A stretch of DNA of 5,444 nt from Clostridia bacterium (lineage in GTDB: Bacteria > Bacillota_A > Clostridia > Christensenellales > UBA1750). Below are positions 1 through 5,265 of this stretch, piece by piece. The stretch's first letter is position 1, and the number at the start of each line of letters is the position of its first letter. The stretch is taken from NCBI GenBank assembly GCA_017413675.1, contig JAFPSR010000002.1, positions 1 to 5,444 of the forward strand. Reading direction: 5' to 3'. The position numbers and the translations under genes are program-made. Below the pieces are notes generated by a model. It was not told the DNA's origin and made no database searches. It saw only the letters and a list, made by a program, of their open reading frames with translations.

Positions 1-666
1 ACCTATTCCGGCTACGCGCTCTGGGACAACAACCAGGTCTACCGTGCCGCAGAAAATGTTCAGCTGGAAATGAAAAAACTCAAACCGGTTGTCGATGAGG
101 AAACAGGCGGTCCTTCCTTCCGGGACCTGGTTGCCATCAATAAGGATGTGCATGGCTGGATCACCATGGACGGGACCAACATCGACTATCCGATTCTGCA
201 GGGCGATTCCAACCTGGATTACATCAATAAGGATGTCTACGGAAACTTCGCCCTGGCCGGCAGTATCTTCATGGACTGCCGGAACGCACCGGACTTTTCC
301 GACCGCTACAATCTCCTGTTCGGACATCATATGGTCAATCACCTGATGTTCGGAGATCTGGACCTGTATAAGGACAGCGCCTTCTTCCAGAAGAACACCA
401 CCGGCACCCTGATTACCGAAAAATGTGTCTATGACCTGGAAGTCATCGCCTGCCTGGTTGTTTCCGCTTCCGATGAGAGGATCTTCAACGTCACGGATTG
501 CCAGGATACGGAAGCGGTCCTCGCCTATGCCGCGCAGGAAGCACTGCAGTTCCGCAGCCTGCCTGCGGATGCCGGAGAAGCTCCCCGGATCCTCGCCCTG
601 TCCACCTGTACCTCGGAATACACCGATGCAAGAACCATCGTTCTTACTGTAATGCACAGACACTAA
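1..666 (+). CDS. srtB: Class B sortase, 5' end outside window
   Basis: Membrane-anchored cysteine transpeptidase that cleaves an LPXTG-like sorting signal between Thr and Gly and joins the protein to the cell wall or to another pilin. The frame is open to base 1, so the start and N-terminal membrane anchor lie outside the window; the Met codon at 70 is internal. Numbered from that Met, the class B signature GWITMDGT..DYPILQ spans about residues 29-44, followed by GSIFMDCRN (64-72). The catalytic triad is visible: His86 in FGHHM (codon 325-327), Cys180 in LALSTC (607-609) and Arg188 in DART (631-633). The C-terminus is complete, ending at TAA 664-666. The next gene, 23 bp downstream, encodes a protein with a sorting signal and is the likely substrate. 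Class B assignment rests on motif order and spacing; a pilin-polymerising role is inferred from the neighbour. Confidence 0.93.
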   Translation, partial: TYSGYALWDNNQVYRAAENVQLEMKKLKPVVDEETGGPSFRDLVAINKDVHGWITMDGTNIDYPILQGDSNLDYINKDVYGNFALAGSIFMDCRNAPDFSDRYNLLFGHHMVNHLMFGDLDLYKDSAFFQKNTTGTLITEKCVYDLEVIACLVVSASDERIFNVTDCQDTEAVLAYAAQEALQFRSLPADAGEAPRILALSTCTSEYTDARTIVLTVMHRH

Positions 667-675
667 GTCCCCTGT

Positions 676-680
676 AGGAG
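676..680 (+). promoter_or_regulatory. Ribosome binding site of the pilin-like gene
   Basis: AGGAG lies 9 nt upstream of ATG 690 in the short gap after the sortase stop. No promoter or terminator is visible in the gap, so the two genes are probably co-transcribed. Confidence 0.75.
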
Positions 681-689
681 AATCACGCA

Positions 690-1712
690 ATGAGAAAACG
701 TATTTGCAGTCTGATCCTGTTGCTCGTGCTGCTGCTTCTGACAGCACTGCCTGCCTATGCCGCAGGGGAAACTGTATCCGAACAGATCGCCGTAAAGATT
801 GCACTGGAAGGCCCCATTCTGGAGCCCTACGATACATTTACGGTGGAACTGAGCGCGGTTACGGCAGGGGCTCCCGTGCCGGAAGGCACCACTGACGGGA
901 AATACCTTCTGGATATTGAAGGAAAAGCTACAGAAAATACAGATACAATTGACCTGTCCTTCCCGAACATGGGCGTCTACTCCTACAAGATCCGCCAGAT
1001 CCCGGGAGACCAGGAAGCCTGCACCTATGATTCTGCCGAATATGACCTGACCGTATATGTCCTGAACGAAAACGGTTCCCGGTATTCCACGACAGTCCTG
1101 TATGACCAGGATGGGAACAAAGTCGATGAAGCCCTGTTCACCAATGAATATGAAGTCCCGGAACCTGCCCGTCTGGATCCTCCGGTAAAGAAAGTTGTGG
1201 AAGTGATCAACGGCACCCCGCCTACCGATGAAGTTTTCGTGTTCGCCATGATTCCTTCCTCTCCCGACGCCCCGATGCCCGACAACGAGGAATGCCGCAA
1301 GGATGAGGAAACCGGTGCCCTGTACATGGAAAAAACCGATCCGGGTGAATATGAATTCGGGTGGATGGACTTCGGTTTTGACACCGTAGGGAATACCTAT
1401 AAGTATACTCTGAAGGAAATTCCCGGTTCCAATCCTAACTACACCTATGATCCCATGGAATATACCATGACCGTTACCGTTTCCATGGAGAACCGGAAGA
1501 TTGTGCTGGACGTCGTTTATACCAACGATTCCGATGAAGAAGTCCAGGAGCCGGTCGTATTCACCAACCGGTATGAAGAACCCGAAACCCCGAAGACAGG
1601 CGACAATCACCTGATCTATCTGTGGATTGCCCTGTTCGCAGCCGGCGTGATCGGCATCGTCACGACACTGGTTCTTTTCCTCAGATCTTCCCGGAAAAAG
1701 AACAACGAATAA
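690..1712 (+). CDS. Sortase-anchored surface protein with two Spy0128/FctA-like pilin domains
   Basis: A 340-residue exported wall protein, probably a pilin or adhesin. Residues 1-24 form a signal peptide (MRKR, a Leu-rich core, then PAYA before cleavage). Two homologous domains follow, about 31-156 and 163-297. Each has an early Lys (36; 167 or 168), a YxYxxxxIPG stretch, a TYDxxEY motif and a terminal FTN (Asn152; Asn293), matching the streptococcal pilin isopeptide-domain pattern. Domain 2 has Glu243 before IPG, where the family places the catalytic Glu; domain 1 has Gln103 there. The C-terminus is a classic sorting signal: TPKTGD at 300-305, a membrane segment about 308-330 and a basic RSSRKK tail. 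The sortase gene immediately upstream is the likely processing enzyme. Pilus assembly is inferred; a simple wall-anchored adhesin is the alternative. Confidence 0.9.
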   Translation: MRKRICSLILLLVLLLLTALPAYAAGETVSEQIAVKIALEGPILEPYDTFTVELSAVTAGAPVPEGTTDGKYLLDIEGKATENTDTIDLSFPNMGVYSYKIRQIPGDQEACTYDSAEYDLTVYVLNENGSRYSTTVLYDQDGNKVDEALFTNEYEVPEPARLDPPVKKVVEVINGTPPTDEVFVFAMIPSSPDAPMPDNEECRKDEETGALYMEKTDPGEYEFGWMDFGFDTVGNTYKYTLKEIPGSNPNYTYDPMEYTMTVTVSMENRKIVLDVVYTNDSDEEVQEPVVFTNRYEEPETPKTGDNHLIYLWIALFAAGVIGIVTTLVLFLRSSRKKNNE

Positions 1713-1743
1713 TCTTCCCGTAAGAAAATAAAGCAATGAGAAA

Positions 1744-1778
1744 GCATCCGTCTTTGACTGAAGACGGATGCTGTTTTC
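1744..1778 (+). terminator. Rho-independent terminator of the sortase-pilin unit
   Basis: A perfect 11-bp stem (GCATCCGTCTT at 1744-1754 and AAGACGGATGC at 1761-1771) encloses the loop TGACTG and is followed by TGTTTTCT. It begins 31 bp after the pilin stop. The preceding AGAAA could give some activity on the other strand. Confidence 0.9.
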
Positions 1779-1815
1779 TGTCCGGGAACCTTCCTTTCCG
1801 CAGGCATGGTTTTTC

Positions 1816-1844
1816 TTGAACCTGTTTTTTGAATGTGATAAAAT
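1816..1844 (+). promoter_or_regulatory. Probable sigma-A promoter of the zinc-ribbon operon
   Basis: The -35 box TTGAAC (1816-1821) and the -10 box TAAAAT (1839-1844) are separated by 17 bp. TGA directly precedes the -10 box, giving the extended -10 TGn motif. Transcription would begin near 1851, about 20 nt before the ribosome binding site. The terminator just upstream supports a new transcription unit here. Confidence 0.75.
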
Positions 1845-1869
1845 CAGAACGGTTTTTCAGACCCGTGAC

Positions 1870-1876
1870 AGGAGGT
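1870..1876 (+). promoter_or_regulatory. Ribosome binding site that fixes the TTG start at 1887
   Basis: AGGAGGT is a near-perfect Shine-Dalgarno sequence. An in-frame GTG at 1875 lies inside it and cannot be its start. The next in-frame initiator is TTG at 1887, a usable 10-11 nt downstream. Confidence 0.75.
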
Positions 1877-1886
1877 GTTCTTTCCC

Positions 1887-2456
1887 TTGAAATGTACAAG
1901 ATGCCAGACGGACAATCTGCAGATCGCCCGTTACTGCAGCACCTGCGGACAGCCCTTTTCCGACGCGGAACGGGAAGCCGCCTATGCGCAGACCCCGTTC
2001 GGCAAACTGGATAAAGCACGCAAAATCAAGTCTATTCTGACCCTGGATGTCATTACGGGCAGTATCTGGTATAAAATCCTGATCCTGCTTCTGATCATCG
2101 CCCTGGGCATTTTCCTGCGTCTGAACGGCGTAAGCGCGTTCCGGGTAGAGAAGAGTGACGGGTATAACCTCCAGTATGCGGCAAAGACCGCTTCTTACTA
2201 TGTAATCACGGAAGATACAAAAGCGGATCTCCGCCTGGTCGTTCCCAGGGGAACCGTCACGTTGCGCGTTGATGCCGTAGACAAAATGAATAATACCGTA
2301 TCCACAGGGACCTTCCCTGCCGAAGCCGGTATTTCCCTTCCGGTCAGCGGCACCCTCCACTATCAGATCTACGCAGAAAACAAGACCAGGGCAACGGACA
2401 AACTGACCCTGTACGTGTACCGCGGTGCCCCGCAGGAGGTGTCCGATGCAAAATAA
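1887..2456 (+). CDS. Zinc-ribbon single-pass membrane protein of unknown function
   Basis: A 189-residue protein whose biological role I do not recognise. The TTG start is preferred because it gives MKCTRC, the usual opening of zinc-ribbon proteins, and fits the ribosome binding site; the in-frame GTG at 1875 overlaps that site. Cys3, Cys6, Cys17 and Cys20 form two CxxC knuckles of a small zinc ribbon. A charged, Lys-rich linker (about 25-50) leads to one membrane segment at about 60-79 (WYKILILLLIIALGIF). The remaining 110 residues are probably outside the cell and beta-rich, with no catalytic motif I can identify. Cytoplasmic ribbon and external domain are inferred from the Lys/Arg-rich flank on the ribbon side. 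It overlaps the next gene, of the same overall design, by 11 nt, so the two products probably act together. Confidence 0.85.
   Translation: MKCTRCQTDNLQIARYCSTCGQPFSDAEREAAYAQTPFGKLDKARKIKSILTLDVITGSIWYKILILLLIIALGIFLRLNGVSAFRVEKSDGYNLQYAAKTASYYVITEDTKADLRLVVPRGTVTLRVDAVDKMNNTVSTGTFPAEAGISLPVSGTLHYQIYAENKTRATDKLTLYVYRGAPQEVSDAK
2434..2440 (+). promoter_or_regulatory. Ribosome binding site that fixes the ATG start at 2446
   Basis: AGGAGGT inside the 3' end of the upstream gene lies 5-6 nt before ATG 2446. An in-frame GTG at 2425 lies upstream of this site and lacks a comparable one, so it is not the likely start. The placement suggests translational coupling. Confidence 0.8.
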
Positions 2457-3570
2457 TCAGAGAAATGTCCGTTTCTGCATCTTCTGCGGATCCATGAACG
2501 ACGGCGCACAGCAGAAGTGCGCCCACTGCGGAAAACCCCTGTACCCTGCCGATCATCAGGTGCGCAGGTATCTGGTCCGTGAATTCAAGGACCAGCTCAA
2601 GAGCAAAGTAACGGACTCCATTTTCAACCGGATCCGGGATTTCCTGCTCTCCAACCTTTTCGGCCTCCTGCTCTCCCTGGCCGTCGTCTTCACCGCGGTT
2701 TCCGCCATCTCCGCTGCCCTGCCTTCCGTCCCGAAGGACGCAGCGCCGGTACGGAATGCGCCTATTGCGAACGCGCTGGGAATCCTCCTGAACGAAGAAG
2801 GCCTGCCTGTGATTACGCCTTCCCCCACACCGCTTCCCACGCCTGTCCCGACCCCGACGCCGGAGCCCACGCCGGATTATTCCCATCTGGTAACGGATGG
2901 TTTCTACGAGACGATTGAAATCAAATCCAGTACGAGCAATCCCTACAAGTACACTTACTCCATCCCGACGGTTAATCTCGACAGCGAGGAAATCAGGCAA
3001 CTCAACCAGAAGCTGTATGACACCTACTACGCATATTATGCCGATACTGACGGCCGCCTGGCTCCCATAAACTACGATTATACGAACAAGTATGTGGAAG
3101 TCGCCTGTGCCGGCATTCATTACAGGTGGACTGTCTGCAACGATGTCCTGTCCTTGATTGTAAGCCGGACCATGTATCCGGATGCTACCGAACGCACCGA
3201 GATTGAAGTCTATCTTGTGGATATTCTTGCGGAAAAACAGATCACGCAGGACGAACTCCTCGCAAAGATCGGCATGTCGGAGGATGAAGCCTACAAGCTG
3301 GCCGCGGAAGCGCTGGGCTGCAGCTACTGCGAATCCTATAAGATGGCGATTGAGAACAGGTTCGCGTCGGAATCCGAAATCCTCAAACAGTTCCGCCGTA
3401 CCGTCGATCCAGAGAACGCACGTGCCATCCAGCTGTATCTGGATGAAAACGGGGATCTCTGCGGTGTCGGATACTGCTACTCCCTGGCCGGGGCATCCAG
3501 GTATCTGCATACCGTCAATCTGTCCCATCACGATATCCCGGACCTGTACCTAAAATATCTGAATAAATAA
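2446..3570 (+). CDS. Zinc-ribbon membrane protein with Thr-Pro linker and extracytoplasmic domain
   Basis: A 374-residue protein of unknown function. In order: a zinc ribbon with Cys11/Cys14 (CIFC) and Cys25/Cys28 (CAHC); a basic, probably helical segment about 38-66; one membrane segment about 69-91; a Thr/Pro-rich spacer 124-143; and a C-terminal domain from about 148 that should face outward. Its pattern (YSIPTVNLDSEEIRQLNQ, then TEIEVYLVDILAEKQITQDEL) loosely resembles the DUF3298/RsiV-type sensor fold, but this is recognition by eye and weak. The outer domain has six cysteines (221, 231, 292, 295, 339, 344), including a CxxC pair. It overlaps the preceding gene by 11 nt and is followed 19 bp after its stop by a terminator. 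A cytoplasmic ribbon linked through the membrane to an outer domain suggests sensing or a scaffold role; that is inference. Confidence 0.9.
   Translation: MQNNQRNVRFCIFCGSMNDGAQQKCAHCGKPLYPADHQVRRYLVREFKDQLKSKVTDSIFNRIRDFLLSNLFGLLLSLAVVFTAVSAISAALPSVPKDAAPVRNAPIANALGILLNEEGLPVITPSPTPLPTPVPTPTPEPTPDYSHLVTDGFYETIEIKSSTSNPYKYTYSIPTVNLDSEEIRQLNQKLYDTYYAYYADTDGRLAPINYDYTNKYVEVACAGIHYRWTVCNDVLSLIVSRTMYPDATERTEIEVYLVDILAEKQITQDELLAKIGMSEDEAYKLAAEALGCSYCESYKMAIENRFASESEILKQFRRTVDPENARAIQLYLDENGDLCGVGYCYSLAGASRYLHTVNLSHHDIPDLYLKYLNK
2815..2874 (+). repeat. Coding Thr-Pro repeat linker
   Basis: Twenty codons encode a spacer made almost entirely of alternating Pro with Thr, Ser, Val, Leu or Glu (TPSPTPLPTP, then VPTPTPEPTP). 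Such spacers hold an extracellular domain away from the membrane or within the wall. The matching DNA is C-rich and imperfectly repetitive (CCCACGCC-like units), so its length could vary between strains. Confidence 0.75.
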
Positions 3571-3589
3571 CCATCCAGGCACACGAAGA

Positions 3590-3626
3590 CCGCAGGCATG
3601 ATAGATGCCTGCGGCTTATTTCTGTC
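3590..3626 (+). terminator. Rho-independent terminator between convergent genes
   Basis: A perfect 10-bp stem (CCGCAGGCAT at 3590-3599 and ATGCCTGCGG at 3605-3614) with a 5-nt GATAG loop is followed by the T-rich stretch CTTATTTCTGTCTTT. It ends the zinc-ribbon operon. It lies in the 67-bp gap to the converging oxidoreductase gene and may also stop that transcript, although the tail on that strand (TCTTCGTG) is weaker. Confidence 0.88.
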
Positions 3627-3637
3627 TTTCCTCTGTG

Positions 3638-5077
3638 TTACAGGTAAAGCCTTGCGTATTCCGTATTGTCGGGCGTTGCCAGGTTGTCCTTGCAGATCTT
3701 CTGTACGAAGCGGATATCCACATCCCGGACGTTCGTTTTCCCGTTCAGGGACAGTTCTGCCGCCGCCGCGCCGGTCGCCTGGCCAAGTGCGCAGCAGTAG
3801 GAAATGTTCCTGGCCGCGGACAGAGCCGGATGCGTGGCCGAGAAGCAGCGCCCCGCCATCAGGAGGTTGTCAAAGTCCTTGGCGTACAGCGTGCGGAAGG
3901 GGATATCGTAAGCTTCGATCCCGTCCAGTTCCCGGAGCACCAGGCTGTTCTTTTTCCCGTTATGCAGTTCCACGCCGCCGCTGTTGCTGCAGACCGCATC
4001 ATCCTGCTTTTTGAAGGATTCGATATCCTCCTGCGTCAGGACGTATTCCCCCTTGATCTTTCTGGATTCCCGGATGCCCATCATGCTCGCGGTATCCATG
4101 AGGAACGAATTCTCAAAGCCCGGGATGAACCGCTTGGCGAACCGGTGGATCAGGTGGCAGTGCTTGCGCATTTCCGCCATGGATGTTGACAGTTCGACAT
4201 TGCTGTCCCCGCGCCAGGCAGGGTTCGTGGTGGAATTGATCAGCACATGGTTGGGATACGGCTGGCTCAGGAAAAGAATTCCGCGGCGCAGCAGGATTTC
4301 CTCGTCTTCTTCGGAGAATTCGTCCCTGTGCTCGCTGCAGCGCAGGCGGATCAGGCGTACGAAGTCCGCCATATGGGCATAGATTTCGTTTTTGATGTTT
4401 TCCCTGCATTCCGTGGCGGTCATGATGTGCCGCTTGTAGGTCGTGTATTCGTGTTTGAACAGTTCCGGATTCTCTTCCTCGTAGCGGAACATCTTCTCCA
4501 GATCCACATTCCCGATGCGGAACATGAGGGTCGGGGAAGAGGAGTAGGTTTCCCCCTGCTCCGTCATGCACTCCGCGCCGGCCAGGAAGGCCATCTGACC
4601 GTCCCCGGTGCAGTCGATGTAGTATTTCGCCTTCACGGCGATTTCCCCGTCCAGGTTGCTGAGGATGACCGCCTCCACGTTCCTTCCGTCGGATACCACG
4701 CCGGAAACCACCGTTCCGTAGCGGACATCCACCTTCAGTTCATCGATGACCATCTGCTCGAGGATGATCTTGCCGGTTTCGGGATCCACCGGCACTTCCG
4801 GACGGCTGCCCAGGTAATTGGTTCCCTGGTAGGCATCCATCCTCTTTATGATCTCGTTGGCCAGGCCGAAATTGCACGCGGACATCGCAACCTTGCTCAT
4901 CAAGCCGGCCGTCATGGTGCCTCCCAGGCAGAACAGACGCTCTGCCAGAAGGACCGACGCCCCGCAGCGGGCCGCCTGGATCGCCGCGCCGACTCCCGCA
5001 GGTCCGCCGCCGGCGACAAACACATCCACTTTTTTAATAACGGGAACCTGATGTTCCTTGATCGTAACGTAATCCAT
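3638..5077 (-). CDS. FAD-dependent oxidoreductase, FAD_oxidored type
   Basis: A complete 479-residue soluble flavoprotein, probably cytoplasmic. The N-terminal Rossmann motif GGGPAGVGAA covers residues 23-32, and Glu46 at the end of the second strand (LLAER) is positioned to bind the FAD ribose, followed by LGGTMTAG (51-58). YYIDCTGDGQMA (152-163) is the second flavin-contact motif. MGIRESRKIKGEYVLT (333-348) and LLMAGRCFSATHPAL (405-419) with GQATGAAAA (432-440) are characteristic of the FAD_oxidored (PF12831) family. No signal peptide is visible. ATG 5077 has AGGAG 8 nt upstream. The family covers many poorly characterised oxidoreductases, so the substrate cannot be named from sequence. It converges on the zinc-ribbon operon, and the same-strand upstream gene is separated by a terminator, so the context gives no pathway. 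Confidence 0.93.
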   Translation of the reverse strand: MDYVTIKEHQVPVIKKVDVFVAGGGPAGVGAAIQAARCGASVLLAERLFCLGGTMTAGLMSKVAMSACNFGLANEIIKRMDAYQGTNYLGSRPEVPVDPETGKIILEQMVIDELKVDVRYGTVVSGVVSDGRNVEAVILSNLDGEIAVKAKYYIDCTGDGQMAFLAGAECMTEQGETYSSSPTLMFRIGNVDLEKMFRYEEENPELFKHEYTTYKRHIMTATECRENIKNEIYAHMADFVRLIRLRCSEHRDEFSEEDEEILLRRGILFLSQPYPNHVLINSTTNPAWRGDSNVELSTSMAEMRKHCHLIHRFAKRFIPGFENSFLMDTASMMGIRESRKIKGEYVLTQEDIESFKKQDDAVCSNSGGVELHNGKKNSLVLRELDGIEAYDIPFRTLYAKDFDNLLMAGRCFSATHPALSAARNISYCCALGQATGAAAAELSLNGKTNVRDVDIRFVQKICKDNLATPDNTEYARLYL

Positions 5078-5085
5078 CTTTCACA

Positions 5086-5090
5086 CTCCT
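5086..5090 (-). promoter_or_regulatory. Ribosome binding site of the oxidoreductase gene
   Basis: AGGAG on the minus strand is 8 nt upstream of ATG 5077 and supports that start. Confidence 0.75.
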
Positions 5091-5121
5091 GTTCCGCTTT
5101 CCCTGCAGTGTTCTTTTTTCC

Positions 5122-5150
5122 AGTATAGCACAGAACCGGACCCAGCCCAT
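5122..5150 (-). promoter_or_regulatory. Probable extended -10 promoter of the oxidoreductase gene
   Basis: On the minus strand, TGC directly precedes TATACT (5127 to 5122), an extended -10 element one base from consensus. The matching -35 region (about 5145-5150) is poor, which is tolerated by extended -10 promoters or indicates an activator. Transcription would start near 5115, leaving a leader of about 38 nt. Confidence 0.55.
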
Positions 5151-5197
5151 AATCCGCCCACTTCCGTTTTTCCTGTTTTGTATCCCGAAATCCGCCC
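5151..5197. repeat. Two direct copies of a 9-nt motif upstream of the oxidoreductase promoter
   Basis: AATCCGCCC occurs at 5151-5159 and 5189-5197 (GGGCGGATT on the minus strand), 38 bp apart. The nearer copy abuts the -35 region of the probable promoter. It could be a regulator site or chance. Confidence 0.35.
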
Positions 5198-5210
5198 TTT
5201 ATCCATGCAT

Positions 5211-5246
5211 CAAAAATCCCCCTGCCGCCGGACAGCAGCAGAGGGA
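5211..5246 (-). terminator. Rho-independent terminator after the MATE gene
   Basis: Reading the minus strand, TCCCTCTGCTG (5246-5236) pairs with CGGCAGGGGGA (5227-5217) over 11 bp with two G-T pairs and an 8-nt loop, followed by TTTTT (5216-5212). It starts 19 bp past the stop at 5266 and separates that gene from the oxidoreductase. Confidence 0.85.
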
Positions 5247-5265
5247 ACAATATGACCCGTTGGCG

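Noticed and set aside
70..666. Sortase gene starting at the Met codon at 70
   Set aside because: The frame is open to base 1 and the upstream codons (ending AAENVQLE) read as ordinary sortase N-terminal helix. There is no ribosome binding site before 70.
663..1736. A 357-codon open frame on the minus strand opposite the pilin gene, longer than the gene itself
   Set aside because: Its product is a Gly/Ile/Phe/His-rich mixture without a domain pattern, and the opposite strand has a signal peptide, internal domain repeats, a sorting signal and a ribosome binding site. It is a by-product of codon bias.
1798..1808. CCGCAGGCATG upstream of the zinc-ribbon promoter, identical to an 11-nt stretch in the terminator at 3590-3600
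   Set aside because: A few exact 11-nt matches are expected by chance in a window of this size, and the first copy has no matching second arm to form a hairpin.
2344..3531. A 395-codon open frame on the minus strand opposite the zinc-ribbon genes
   Set aside because: It spans the junction of two well-supported genes, has Arg/Gly-rich low-complexity stretches opposite the Thr-Pro linker, and has no motif or ribosome binding site.
2446..3570. Anti-sigma factor RsiV-like or peptidoglycan deacetylase accessory assignment for the second zinc-ribbon protein
   Set aside because: The outer domain resembles DUF3298-type sequences only loosely, no sigma factor gene is adjacent and no deacetylase motif is present, so I kept it as unknown function.
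4247..5128. A 293-codon open frame on the plus strand opposite the oxidoreductase
   Set aside because: The minus-strand protein has all FAD-binding motifs. The plus-strand product is His/Arg/Val-rich with no recognisable pattern and runs through the promoter region.
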